Assembly (NCBI RefSeq): GCF_900115345.1 | Contig: NZ_FOWC01000009.1 | Coordinates: 186,001 to 250,000 of the forward strand | Length of the DNA stretch: 64,000 nucleotides | Direction: 5' to 3' | Source of the DNA: Amycolatopsis rubida | Lineage (GTDB): Bacteria; Actinomycetota; Actinomycetes; Mycobacteriales; Pseudonocardiaceae | Shown here: in pieces, positions 26,377 to 35,566 of the stretch | How positions within the stretch are numbered: the first letter of the stretch is position 1 | How the letters are laid out: every line of letters begins with the position of its first letter | Translations under genes and position numbers: made by a program | Notes under the pieces: model-generated | Told to the model about the DNA's origin: nothing | Databases searched by the model: none | What the model saw: the letters and a program-made list of their open reading frames with translations, nothing else

Positions 26377-27361
26377 CGGAGGTCTCCTCCCCGTCGGCGG
26401 AGTCGGTCAGGGCCGGCTGGCGGGTGAACACCAGGAGGTCGTCATGCACCTGGGTGTGCCGAGCGGGGGTCGCGAGCGGTGGCGTTGGGCCCTGCGGCCG
26501 GGGGTGCGGGGCGGGGGTCGCGACCGCGAGCGCGCCGTCGCGGACGGGGACACGCAGCAGTGCGATGCGATCGAGGTAGCGCAGTCCAGTGCGGTGCGCG
26601 GCGCGCACTAGCGAGCCGGCGGGGTCGGTGAGTCGATCACGGGAACGGTCACCGTGAGTGATGACGGCGAGGGTGCCGGTCGGGGTGAGCAAGCCTGCCC
26701 AGTCGGCGGGGCGGAACCAGTCGAGGGTGCGCGGGTCGGCCGCGGTGATGACGAGGTCGTAGCGGTCCGGACCGACGCCGGTTGCAGTCGGATCGGATCC
26801 GGTCCGGCGGCCTGTCGACGGTCCGGCGGGCTGGTCGATGGTCGGACTGTCGGGGTTCGGTCGGGGTCCGGACTCGGACTCGGCTGCCGCGGCATCGGCG
26901 GGTTCGTCGACCGGGTCGGGGTGCGCGACGGCGGTCTGGGTTTGGACGCCGCGGCCGAGTCGGACCACGGTCCAGCCGGCTTCGTGCAGTCCGGCGTACG
27001 GGCCGGGCCGGGACTGGCTGCGACTCCCGGTGGGTGACCACGACGCGGGTGGCGCGAGGTAGGGCGCGGGGTCGAGCAGAAGGACCCGTTGGCCGGGCTG
27101 GGTGTAGGTGGTGACGAGCTTGATGACTGCGGTCAGCAGCCAGTTGGCGAGCAGTCCGGTGCCTTCCTGAAGGTCGTCCTGAGCGCACGGCCAGACGGTG
27201 CTCGGCCGGACCGGACGCGGATGGCGCAGCGTGAGGCGCAGGGCTCGCAGACGCGGTGTTCGCCGCCTCTGTGGGAGCGGGATCGGGATGGTCGGCGGGT
27301 CGGTCGGGCCATGCTCCTGGGAGCCGTCTCCTGGTGAGTCGTTGCCGTGTGTCGGGGTCAT
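26369..27361 (-). CDS. Second methyltransferase-like protein, partner of the next gene
   Basis: The 330-residue protein has a methyltransferase-like fold by pattern: QRVLLLDPAPYLAPP in place of motif I, a Pro/Ser/Asp-rich insertion at about 165-205, YDLVITAADP in place of motif IV, LLTPTGTLAVITHG and a final HDDLLVF. Both the glycine-rich loop and the catalytic motif are degenerate. It may form a heterodimer with the downstream paralog. The ATG at 27361 has GGAGGAG upstream. It is the first gene of the five-gene operon. Confidence 0.65.
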   Translation of the reverse strand: MTPTHGNDSPGDGSQEHGPTDPPTIPIPLPQRRRTPRLRALRLTLRHPRPVRPSTVWPCAQDDLQEGTGLLANWLLTAVIKLVTTYTQPGQRVLLLDPAPYLAPPASWSPTGSRSQSRPGPYAGLHEAGWTVVRLGRGVQTQTAVAHPDPVDEPADAAAAESESGPRPNPDSPTIDQPAGPSTGRRTGSDPTATGVGPDRYDLVITAADPRTLDWFRPADWAGLLTPTGTLAVITHGDRSRDRLTDPAGSLVRAAHRTGLRYLDRIALLRVPVRDGALAVATPAPHPRPQGPTPPLATPARHTQVHDDLLVFTRQPALTDSADGEETSDA

Positions 27362-27904
27362 CGCGGGTCTCCTCCGGCGAGGGGGTGCTGTGCGTTCTGA
27401 CGCCCCTTAACTCCGTATTTCGACCCCGTTTTGGACACGCCTCGTCAAATTTCTCTGCATCACGACTGCCCGCGTTGCTCGCACCTCAAAAGGGCCCGAA
27501 CAGTTCTGTCAAAGCTACGGCTTGAGAGTTACCGGTTCGGCCACTCCGGGCCCGCCCAGAACTGTCCTCTGGACCGGCCCTGAGTCAAATTTTCAAGATT
27601 TTTTCGCCGCCACCAGGTTGATCTTCACTCCTGGCTCGCACCGGCACCCGCGCGCCTACTAGAGCACTACTAGCGAGCGACTATGACCGCAGATAATCGG
27701 CTACTAGCGTCGATCAAGGCGCTCGCTTCATGGAGCCGGTTTGTTGATCTTGATCGACCCCGTTCGCGGGGCGAAATAGTAGTTCGCTAGTAGCCTCGGC
27801 GCGGTTTGCTAGTTGGCGCCTAGTAATGCCGTGGTATTTCCGTGGTATCGGTCGTGGCTTCCTGACGTCGTTGTTGTTCACATCGACGCCGTGGGAGTCA
27901 CGAC
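27362..27904. promoter_or_regulatory. Divergent control region with nested inverted repeats
   Basis: This 543-base gap separates the DpdA operon from the transfer operon. CTACTAG occurs at 27656, 27667 and 27701, and its complement CTAGTAG at 27787. GGCTACTAGCG (27699-27709) and CGCTAGTAGCC (27785-27795) form an 11-bp perfect inverted repeat, with GTCGATCAA/TTGATCGAC nested inside. ACAGTTCTG (27500) and CAGAACTGT (27557) form another pair. The segment 27,580-27,605 is AT-rich and may hold promoter elements. It may serve as operator, origin of transfer or replication start; the sequence alone does not decide. Confidence 0.6.
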
Positions 27905-28882
27905 ATGGCAGCACAATCCGTTTTTCGTCGCCGTGGCGACGAGGCTGTCCCGAACTCGTTGGATATCGCGCGGGACACGTTTACCTGGCTGGTGACCGGG
28001 CCGCACCCGGTGTCGCTGAACGGCCGGCTCTTCCCTGGCCTGCCCGACCGACACATCCCGCTGGACGAGGTCCGCGACCGGCTGCTGGCGCGCCGGTGCC
28101 CGCAGGCGACGCGGGACGCGGTGTGGGCGCATCTGGTGCTGCGCTCCCGTACTGAAGGGGCGACCTGGACGGTCGCCGCGGTCGGGGTCGCGCTGCCCGC
28201 GCTGACCTCGGTCGCGGCCACCCTGTCCGATCGGTTCGCCGGCGATCCGGCCGATGTTCACGCCGAGGTCTTGCGCGGCTTTCTGACCGCGTTGTCGACC
28301 ATCGATCTGCGTCCGCCGCGGATCATGCTGCGGCTTCGGTGGGCCGCCTACCGGTCCGGATATGACGCGCTCGCCGAGGCGCTGGCGGGTCCGACTCCGG
28401 TCGCGCCGGGCTTCCGATCCACCCCGCCGCACACGCCGTGGGGACACCCGGATCTGGTCCTCGCTCGCGCGGTCGCGGACGGAGTCCTGACCCAGACCGA
28501 GGCCGCGCTGATCGGTGCGACCCGGTTGGAAGAGGTGCCCGTCGCGGACTGGGCCGCGGCGCACCAGACCGGCGAGTGGGCGGTCTACAAGACGCGCAAA
28601 CGCGCCGAGCTCCGGCTCGCCGCGTACTTGCGCGACGGCGCCGCCGAGACCGATCCGACCGACCCGCTGACCGACCAGGTGGCCACTGCGGTGGCCCTGG
28701 CGCGCCCGGTCACGCCGACCCGCGACTTGCCACGTTCGTCACTGTCCGTATCCGTCGCCGAGGTTGGATCGGAGCAGAAAGTTCAGGGTCGCGTGTCCAA
28801 AACGGACGCGAAATCCGGAGTTCAGGGCTGCGGGACACACCCGCGCTCAGCCCGACCTTCGGAGGTGCCTCAATGCGCCTGA
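27905..28882 (+). CDS. Sigma-like HTH protein heading the transfer operon
   Basis: The 325-residue protein has an N-terminal helical region beginning ARDTFTWLVTGPHPVSLNGRL and, at about 190-240, a segment resembling sigma-70 region 4 (ALIGATRLEEVPVADWAA, then KTRKRAELRLAAYL). No sigma region 2 is evident. The last 60 residues look unstructured. It starts the plus-strand operon, overlapping the pilin gene, so it may be a transcriptional activator of transfer. The assignment is by pattern only. Confidence 0.6.
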   Translation: MAAQSVFRRRGDEAVPNSLDIARDTFTWLVTGPHPVSLNGRLFPGLPDRHIPLDEVRDRLLARRCPQATRDAVWAHLVLRSRTEGATWTVAAVGVALPALTSVAATLSDRFAGDPADVHAEVLRGFLTALSTIDLRPPRIMLRLRWAAYRSGYDALAEALAGPTPVAPGFRSTPPHTPWGHPDLVLARAVADGVLTQTEAALIGATRLEEVPVADWAAAHQTGEWAVYKTRKRAELRLAAYLRDGAAETDPTDPLTDQVATAVALARPVTPTRDLPRSSLSVSVAEVGSEQKVQGRVSKTDAKSGVQGCGTHPRSARPSEVPQCA

Positions 28883-29382
28883 TCGATCGTTTCCTCCCCG
28901 CCGTGAGCGGGCCACACAGCGCCCGTCTCGACGGCAATCCGCAGCCGTTGGCCCAGCACACGGAGGCGCGTACGCCGGACGAGCTCACCAGCGGCGGGCC
29001 GTCGAATGCTCCGATCATTTCGCCGGAGGACTGGACTCCGGTCCGTCCCCGGCGGTGGTCGCACGTAGCGCTGATCGCCGAGCTGGCGATCCTCGCGCTG
29101 CTGGCGTCGGCGTCGGCGGCGCACGCCGACACGATGGTCGTCGCCCTCGCCGGCTCGGTCACCGACGTCCTGAACAACGTCCGCAACTGGATCATGGGCA
29201 TCTTGGCCGGTCTGGCCACGGTGTTCCTGTCGATCGGCGGCGTCCGCTACGTGATGGGCGGCGGCGACCCCGGCGAGATCGAGAAGGCCAAGACCGCGTT
29301 CAAGTCCGCGGGCTGGGGCTACGGCCTGGCGGCGCTCGCGCCGCTGGTCGTGGAGATCCTCAAAGGGATCGTGGGGGCCTGA
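28873..29382 (+). CDS. VirB2/TrbC-like pilin subunit
   Basis: The 169-residue protein has an 65-residue polar leader, a hydrophobic export segment ending in SASAAHADT, then two membrane helices separated by a short loop (GILAGLATVFLSIGGVRYVMGGGDPGEIEKAK, read in part, and YGLAALAPLVVEILKGIVG). This is the typical form of actinobacterial conjugative pilins. The ATG at 28873 follows GGAGGTG and overlaps the previous gene by ten bases. Confidence 0.85.
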   Translation: MRLIDRFLPAVSGPHSARLDGNPQPLAQHTEARTPDELTSGGPSNAPIISPEDWTPVRPRRWSHVALIAELAILALLASASAAHADTMVVALAGSVTDVLNNVRNWIMGILAGLATVFLSIGGVRYVMGGGDPGEIEKAKTAFKSAGWGYGLAALAPLVVEILKGIVGA

Positions 29383-29385
29383 CCG

Positions 29386-31476
29386 ATGGCCGTCAGCACC
29401 CCGCCCACGGTTCGCCCGCACCGCCGGTCCGGCGGCCCGGTCGCGACCGCTGCCGCCGCAGACCGAGCGACGCTCTCCCCGGTCTCCGACGGCAGCGCGG
29501 ACCGGCCGCCGGCCGGTCCGCGGCGGCGCTGGCGCGCGGGCTGGATGCTGGCGCTGAGCATCGTCGTGCTCCTGGTCGGCGTCCTCGCGGTGAGCGCGTG
29601 GGCCTCGCCCGCCGCGCCGCAGCAGCCTCCGCCGCCGCTGCCGCTCCCGACCGTCGACCCGTGCACGCCGGATTCGCCGCTGCCGGTCTGCCACCTGCCC
29701 GCACCAACCACGACCAAGCCGCTTCCCACCGCGCCACTGCCGCTGCCGACTGGGCTGCCCGCGCCAACGACATGCACCTTCCCCGGCCAGATCGGCTGCA
29801 CCTCGTCCACACCGACCACGGCGCCGAGCAAGCCGTGCACCGGTGAGGACTGCATCCCGCAGCCGACCACGCCGCCACCGAACACCGGCCCGCAACAGCC
29901 GGGCGCCGGCAACGGCGACAGCGACTCGGACTGCGGCATCACCGACATCGGCGCGTGCATCACCGAGGCCATCAACTCGGCGTTCCGCAGCATCGTCGAC
30001 GCCGCACTTTCCCCGATCCTGGAGTTGATCGGTCACACCGCACTGTCCACCCCGGCCATCAGCGACCTGCCGGGCATCGGTGAGCTCTGGAACAACTCCT
30101 GGGAGCTCGTCCTCGCCCTCTACGGCTTCTTCATCCTCGGCGGCGGCATCCTGCTGATGGGTCACGAGAGCGTCCAAGCGCGCTACTCCATAAAGGAGAT
30201 CGGCCCGCGGATCCCGATCGCGTTCCTGGCCTCGGCCCTGTCGCTGTTCTTCGCTGACAAGTTCATCAAGCTGGCCAACGCGCTGACCTTGGGCGTGCTC
30301 GGCGACGGGGTGAACGCGCCCTCGCTGGGCAACACGCTCCAGGACGCCGTCCAGGGCATCGCGAGCGGCGGGCTGTTCATCATCCTGGTCGGACTGGTGC
30401 TGGTCGTGGTCGGCCTCGCACTGTTGGTCGTCTACGTCGTCCGGATCGTCATCACCCTGGTTCTGATCATCAGTGGACCGCTGTTCCTGATGTGCCATGC
30501 CCTACCGCACACCGACCCGCTCGCGCGTTGGTGGTGGAAGGCCCTGACCGCGACCTTGGCCATTCAGTTCGCCCAGGCGCTGGTGCTGATCACCGCGGTC
30601 CGAACGTTCCTCTCCGGCGGCGTGCACTTGTTCGGCTCGACCCTGTCCGCGCTCGGCACGCTAGTCGCCGCGATCGCCTTGTTCTTCATCCTGTTCAAGA
30701 TCCCCTTCTGGCTGTTGAAGGCGGTCAAGGTCGGCTCTGGCCGTTCCTTCCTCGGTGGCTTGGCCCGTGCCTACATCGCGGCGAAGACCTTCGGCATGGT
30801 CGCCGGCAAGACCGGCGCGCTTGGCAAGGCCGGTGCCGCAGGCACCGCGAAGACCGGCGGCCGGGGCGGCGGAGGCGGAGGCGGAGGGGGCCGCGGAGGC
30901 GGCTCGGCGGATCCGCCGTGGCCCGCGCAGCCGCGCCTCGCCCCCACGCCGGAGATGGTCAACAAGCGGCTCAAGGCGGCCCATGACGCCGAGCGCGCCC
31001 GCGCGGCCCGCCGGTCGCGGCTGCCGTCGCAGGCGCCGCAGTTCCTGCAGCCCTCACCCCAAGACACCACCCACGACCCCGCCGTCACCCCGGCGAACCA
31101 GGGACCAGCCATGCCTCCTGAGTTCAGTTCCGCACCCACGCCAGCCACGCCGATCTCCCCGCCGCGGCGAGGGTCGCGGCCTGGATCGGCACCGCAGTTT
31201 CAGGCCGCCGGAGGGCCGCGTCGTCGCGGCGCCACGGCACCGCCGGCCCGCCCGATCCGCACCGCGTCGGTGCCCCCGCAGTTGCAGTTCCGGCCAGCCA
31301 CGCCACCCGCGCCGCAGCCGTCGCCGCCACCCAGGCCGGCATCCGCTCCTGCCGCGCCGGTGTTCCGGCAAGCCCAGCCCGAGCCGCGCATCGGTGACGC
31401 CTACCGGCGCACCCAGTCCGTTCCGCCGCCGGTGTTCCGCGCACCGAAGCCCACTTCAGGAGGTGAAGGGAAATGA
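29386..31476 (+). CDS. VirB6/TrbL-like polytopic conjugation protein
   Basis: The 696-residue protein has one N-terminal helix (about 50-70), a Pro/Thr/Cys-rich extracytoplasmic stretch, then about six membrane helices between residues 230 and 460, and a long Pro/Ala/Arg-rich, glycine-containing cytoplasmic tail. VirB6/TrbL proteins build the inner-membrane channel of type IV secretion. Several Cys residues at 90-190 may form disulfides outside. It overlaps the PrgI gene by four bases. Confidence 0.82.
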   Translation: MAVSTPPTVRPHRRSGGPVATAAAADRATLSPVSDGSADRPPAGPRRRWRAGWMLALSIVVLLVGVLAVSAWASPAAPQQPPPPLPLPTVDPCTPDSPLPVCHLPAPTTTKPLPTAPLPLPTGLPAPTTCTFPGQIGCTSSTPTTAPSKPCTGEDCIPQPTTPPPNTGPQQPGAGNGDSDSDCGITDIGACITEAINSAFRSIVDAALSPILELIGHTALSTPAISDLPGIGELWNNSWELVLALYGFFILGGGILLMGHESVQARYSIKEIGPRIPIAFLASALSLFFADKFIKLANALTLGVLGDGVNAPSLGNTLQDAVQGIASGGLFIILVGLVLVVVGLALLVVYVVRIVITLVLIISGPLFLMCHALPHTDPLARWWWKALTATLAIQFAQALVLITAVRTFLSGGVHLFGSTLSALGTLVAAIALFFILFKIPFWLLKAVKVGSGRSFLGGLARAYIAAKTFGMVAGKTGALGKAGAAGTAKTGGRGGGGGGGGGRGGGSADPPWPAQPRLAPTPEMVNKRLKAAHDAERARAARRSRLPSQAPQFLQPSPQDTTHDPAVTPANQGPAMPPEFSSAPTPATPISPPRRGSRPGSAPQFQAAGGPRRRGATAPPARPIRTASVPPQLQFRPATPPAPQPSPPPRPASAPAAPVFRQAQPEPRIGDAYRRTQSVPPPVFRAPKPTSGGEGK

Positions 31477-32708
31477 GCCAGCCGGTAAGGATTCCCGCCG
31501 ACGTCGATCGCGAGGACCGCGTCATCGGTCCGCTGACCGCGCGGCAGCTGCTCATCCTCGCCGTCACCGGGATCGTGCTGTACGGGGCGTACACGCTCAC
31601 CCGCGAGTTCGTGCCGCTGGTGGCGTTCCTCATCGTCGCCATCCCGATCGGGGTGACCGCCGCGTTCCTCGCGCTGGGCCAGCGCGACGGCATCACCATG
31701 GACCGGTTGGTGCTGGCGGCGCTGCGGCAGCGGATGAGCCCGCAGCACCGGGTGGCCGCGCCGGAAGGCATCCGCCCGGCCCCAGAGTGGCTGGGCAGCC
31801 AGGTCGCGAACACCAGCAGCACGGGCCGCGCCAAGCGGAAGGACAGCGCGGGCGGCACGGATGCCGCGGCATCGACGGTCTCGCCGGCCGCGCTGCGGCT
31901 GCCCGCCGAAGCGGTCACCGACACCGGTGTCATCGACCTCGGTAAGGACGGCGTCGCCGTGGTCGCGGTCTGCTCCACGATCAACTTCGGGCTGCGGACC
32001 CCGGCCGAGCAGGAGTCCCTCGTCGCCTCCTTCGGACGCTACCTACACAGCTTGACGGCACCGGTGCAGGTGCTGGTGCGGGCGGAACGGCTGGACCTGT
32101 CCGGGCAGATCGCCGAGCTCCGCGACCAGGCCGGCGGCCTGCCGCACCCGGCGCTGGAACGGGCTGCGCGCGAGCACGCCGAGTACCTCGACCAGCTCGG
32201 CCGCGCCACCGACCTGCTGCGTCGCCAGGTCCTGCTGATCCTGCGCGAACCGCTGCTGACCACGACGCCGACTGACGGGCTCGGCGGCGCCTCACCGCTG
32301 GCCGCGTTGACGGCGAAACGCCGGGCCGCCAAGCAAGCCGCCTCGGTCGACGACGCCACCCGCCGTGCCGCCGAAGCCCGGCTGGTCCGCCGGCTCGGCG
32401 AGGCGGTCGAGCTGCTGTCCCCGTCCGGGATCGTGGTCACCCCGCTGGACGCCGGACAGGCCACCGCGGTGCTCGCCGCGGCCTGCAACCCCGACAGCGT
32501 GATCCCGCCGAACTCCGGTCTCGCCGGCTCGGACGAGGTCATCACCACCGCCCCGGACGACGGCTGGGACGCAAGCGCGTTCGGCCGCGCCGCGTTCCCC
32601 ACCGACGCCGAGTTCGGCGAGGCCGAGGACGCCTGGGACAACGACTTCGACGACACCGCCGAGGACCCCGACGACTACGCCAACTCCGCGGGGAGGTACC
32701 GCTCATGA
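31473..32708 (+). CDS. PrgI-family (VirB3-like) protein with long C-terminal domain
   Basis: The 411-residue protein starts with PVRIPADVDREDRVIGPLTARQLLIL and two close membrane helices, which is the PrgI pattern; PrgI corresponds to VirB3 in Gram-positive transfer systems. The remaining 300 residues are soluble and contain TGVIDLGKDGVAVVAVCSTINFGLRT (read in part) and an Arg/Ala-rich helical part. Position directly before virB4 and a four-base overlap support the role. Confidence 0.87.
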   Translation: MSQPVRIPADVDREDRVIGPLTARQLLILAVTGIVLYGAYTLTREFVPLVAFLIVAIPIGVTAAFLALGQRDGITMDRLVLAALRQRMSPQHRVAAPEGIRPAPEWLGSQVANTSSTGRAKRKDSAGGTDAAASTVSPAALRLPAEAVTDTGVIDLGKDGVAVVAVCSTINFGLRTPAEQESLVASFGRYLHSLTAPVQVLVRAERLDLSGQIAELRDQAGGLPHPALERAAREHAEYLDQLGRATDLLRRQVLLILREPLLTTTPTDGLGGASPLAALTAKRRAAKQAASVDDATRRAAEARLVRRLGEAVELLSPSGIVVTPLDAGQATAVLAAACNPDSVIPPNSGLAGSDEVITTAPDDGWDASAFGRAAFPTDAEFGEAEDAWDNDFDDTAEDPDDYANSAGRYRS

Positions 32709-34615
32709 AGACCACGGCCAAGCGCCGCGGCCGGAAGGCCCAGGCCGTGCAGCCGCCGCTCGGGCGGGCCAGCGCGTTCACCCCGGACGCCATCTCCGTG
32801 CGCCCCCGCGCGCTGGAAGTCGGCGGCGAATGGGTCGCCAGCTTCGCCGTCGTCGGCTACCCGCGCGAGGTCCACCCCGGCTGGTTGCAGCCGCTGCTGA
32901 CCTACCCCGGACGGGTCGACGTCTCGCTGCACATCGAGCCGATCGACCCGATCACCGCGGCCAACCGGCTCAAGAAGCAGCTGTCGAAACTGGAGTCCGG
33001 TCGCCGGCACACGAGCGAGAAGGGACGGTTGATCGACCCGCACGTCGAAGCAGCCACCGAGGATGCCTACGACCTGTCCGCACGGGTCGCTCGCGGTGAG
33101 GGCAAGCTCTACCGGCTCGGGCTGTACCTGACCGTGCACGCCCCCACCGAGGAAGCCCTCGGCGACGAGGTCGCGGCGATCCGGTCGTTGGCGGCGTCGC
33201 TGCTGCTGGACTGCAAACCGACCACGTACCGCAGCCTGCAGGGCTGGATCACCAGCCTGCCCATGGGCCTCGATCTGGTCGGAATGAGGAGGACGTTCGA
33301 CACTTCGGCGTTGTCCGCGGCGTTCCCGTTCACCTCGCCCGACCTGCCGCCGCCGGACCCGACCTCGGTCGGTGCGCCGAGCGGCGTGCTCTACGGCTTC
33401 AACGTCGGCAGCCAGGGGCTCGTGCATCACGACAGGTTCGCGCTGGACAACCACAACAGCGTGATCCTCGGCCGCTCCGGCGCGGGCAAGAGCTACTTGG
33501 TGAAGCTGGAGTTGCTGCGGTCGCTGTACCGCGGGATCGAGATCCACGTCATCGACCCCGAGGACGAGTACGCCCGGCTGGGCGCCGCGGTCGGCGGGAC
33601 GTACGTGCACCTCGGCGCCGAGCAGGTCCGCCTCAACCCGATGGACCTGCCGATCCACACGCGCCCGGACGGGCGCCGCACCGCGCCCCGCGACGCGCTG
33701 ATCCGCCGGTCGCTGTTCCTGCACACCGTGATCTCAGTACTACTCGGCGCGGAGTTGGCGGCGACCGAACGGGCAGCGCTGGACCGGGCGATCACCGCGA
33801 CCTACCAACGCGCCGGCATCACGTCCGATCCGCGGACCTGGACCCGCCCGGCGCCGCTGCTGGCCGACCTCGCCGAGGTCCTCGCCGACACCGGTGACCC
33901 CGCCGGGGTCGAGCTCGCGGCGCGGCTGCACCCGTACGTCACCGGCGCGTTCTCCGGCCTGTTCTCCGGCCCGACCTCGACCCGCCCGGAAGGGCACCTG
34001 GTCGTGTTCTCGCTGCGCGACCTGCCCGACGAGCTCAAGCCGATCGGCACCCTGCTGACGCTCGACGCGGTCTGGCGGCAGGTCTCCAACCCGGCCATCC
34101 GCAAACCCCGACTGGTCGTGGTCGACGAAGCCTGGTTGTTGATGAAGGAACCCGCCGGGGCCGAGTTCTTGTTCCGGATGGCCAAGGCAAGCCGCAAGCA
34201 GTGGGCCGGCCTCACGGTCGCCACCCAGGACACCGCGGACGTACTGGGTTCGGACCTGGGCAAAGCCGTCGTCGCGAACGCGGCAACACAGATCCTGCTA
34301 CGGCAAGCCTCCCAGGCGATCGACGAGATCACCCGCACCTTCGACCTGTCCATGGGTGAACGCCAGTTCCTGCTCTCAGCCGACCGCGGCCAAGGGCTCC
34401 TGTCGACCGGCACGCAGCGGGTGGCGTTCCAGTCCATCGCCTCGCCGGTCGAGCACGAGTTGGTCACGTCGAACCCCGCGGAAATCGCTGGATATTCCGA
34501 CGCCGCGTCGGGAATCGAGAACTCCTTCGTCGAACTCGGCTCAGGAGACGCCGCGGGGATCGCGGACTCGTTCGGAGACGGCGACGCGTCGCACATCGAA
34601 CTCGACGCCGCCTGA
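32705..34615 (+). CDS. VirB4/TraE-type type IV secretion ATPase
   Basis: The 636-residue protein powers the transfer channel. Walker A reads LGRSGAGKSYLVK at about 255-267, Walker B RLVVVDEAWLLM at about 468-479, and ATQDTADVLGS with NAATQILLRQ follow as in VirB4. The N-terminal third carries the usual VirB4 sub-domain with SLHIEPIDP. Length is within the shorter Gram-positive range. Confidence 0.93.
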   Translation: MKTTAKRRGRKAQAVQPPLGRASAFTPDAISVRPRALEVGGEWVASFAVVGYPREVHPGWLQPLLTYPGRVDVSLHIEPIDPITAANRLKKQLSKLESGRRHTSEKGRLIDPHVEAATEDAYDLSARVARGEGKLYRLGLYLTVHAPTEEALGDEVAAIRSLAASLLLDCKPTTYRSLQGWITSLPMGLDLVGMRRTFDTSALSAAFPFTSPDLPPPDPTSVGAPSGVLYGFNVGSQGLVHHDRFALDNHNSVILGRSGAGKSYLVKLELLRSLYRGIEIHVIDPEDEYARLGAAVGGTYVHLGAEQVRLNPMDLPIHTRPDGRRTAPRDALIRRSLFLHTVISVLLGAELAATERAALDRAITATYQRAGITSDPRTWTRPAPLLADLAEVLADTGDPAGVELAARLHPYVTGAFSGLFSGPTSTRPEGHLVVFSLRDLPDELKPIGTLLTLDAVWRQVSNPAIRKPRLVVVDEAWLLMKEPAGAEFLFRMAKASRKQWAGLTVATQDTADVLGSDLGKAVVANAATQILLRQASQAIDEITRTFDLSMGERQFLLSADRGQGLLSTGTQRVAFQSIASPVEHELVTSNPAEIAGYSDAASGIENSFVELGSGDAAGIADSFGDGDASHIELDAA

Positions 34616-34671
34616 CCGCCCTCATCGCAAGCGCTAATCCGTTTACACCGAATCACACTCAGGGGATACCC

Positions 34672-35517
34672 ATGTCTACATCACTGCCCATTTCCGCCAC
34701 AGTCCGGCGACCTGCTCGGCTCCTGACGCAAAACAGCGAGATGCGCCAGATCGGCGTATGGAACTGGTCGCTGCCCGCCTGGGCCGGGCGACTGCCCGAT
34801 GGTCGTACCTACAACACCTGTCCCAGCGCCGGAATCTGCGCCCAAGCGTGCTACGCGCGGCACGGAACCTATACCTGGCCGGTCGTCCGGGCCAAGCATC
34901 AGGCGAACCTCACCTATGTCCTCGACGACCTGGCAGGCTGGCAGGCCGCGATGGTCGCCGAACTCAGCGCGACCAAGTTCCGCGGCGCGTGGATCAGAAT
35001 TCATGACAGCGGCGATTTCTTTTCCGACTCCTATCTTCAGGCATGGCTGGATATCTGCCGTGCACGCCCCGACACGAATTTCTATGCCTACACCAAAGAG
35101 GTGTCTCGCTTCCGGGCACTTGTCGAGCCTGACCCGCCGCCGAATTTTCTGTGGGTCTACTCCTACGGCGGGACCCAGGATGCCGCGCTGAATCCTGCCG
35201 TCGATCGGGTCGCGGATGTGTTTCCCGACGAGTCCGCGATCGCCGAGGCGGGCTGGGCCTCGCAGGAAGCCAGCGACCTGCTCGCGGTCCTGGGCCCGCG
35301 GCTGGTCGGGGTGCCTGCCAACCGCATTCCCGCCTACCTCAAGCGGTTGGCCGGGCGCCGGTTCTCCGAGTGGCAAGCCGAGGTCGACGCCGAACGCGCC
35401 GCCCGCCGAGGCCGCCAGCACCTGCGGCTCGTCGTCGACAACACCCGCTCCGACCACCTCCAGCCGCCCACAGCCGAGCCCAGCTCGATGCCGGGCGACC
35501 AGCCACGGGCGGCCTGA
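34672..35517 (+). CDS. GP88-family protein with conserved cysteine cluster
   Basis: The 281-residue protein matches the pattern of the mycobacteriophage gene-product-88 family: NSEMRQIGVWNWSLPAWAG, TYNTCPSAGICAQACYARHG with Cys50, Cys56 and Cys60, IRIHDSGDFFSDSYLQAWL, FYAYTKEVSRF and LWVYSYGG. The Cys spacing (CX5CX3C) and the barrel-like motif order suggest an iron-sulfur enzyme, but no activity is established. It has its own spacing of 56 bases from virB4 and sits between virB4 and virD4, so it is expressed with the transfer genes. Confidence 0.75.
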   Translation: MSTSLPISATVRRPARLLTQNSEMRQIGVWNWSLPAWAGRLPDGRTYNTCPSAGICAQACYARHGTYTWPVVRAKHQANLTYVLDDLAGWQAAMVAELSATKFRGAWIRIHDSGDFFSDSYLQAWLDICRARPDTNFYAYTKEVSRFRALVEPDPPPNFLWVYSYGGTQDAALNPAVDRVADVFPDESAIAEAGWASQEASDLLAVLGPRLVGVPANRIPAYLKRLAGRRFSEWQAEVDAERAARRGRQHLRLVVDNTRSDHLQPPTAEPSSMPGDQPRAA

Positions 35518-35566
35518 CCGCAGCTCGCGCCCGTCCCGTCGACCGCTTTGCGTGGGGAGGTCCCCG

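Noticed and set aside
28870..30498. 542-codon frame antisense to the pilin and VirB6-like genes
   Set aside because: Composition is Asp/Arg/Gly-rich repeats produced by the opposite strand's codon bias; no start signal.
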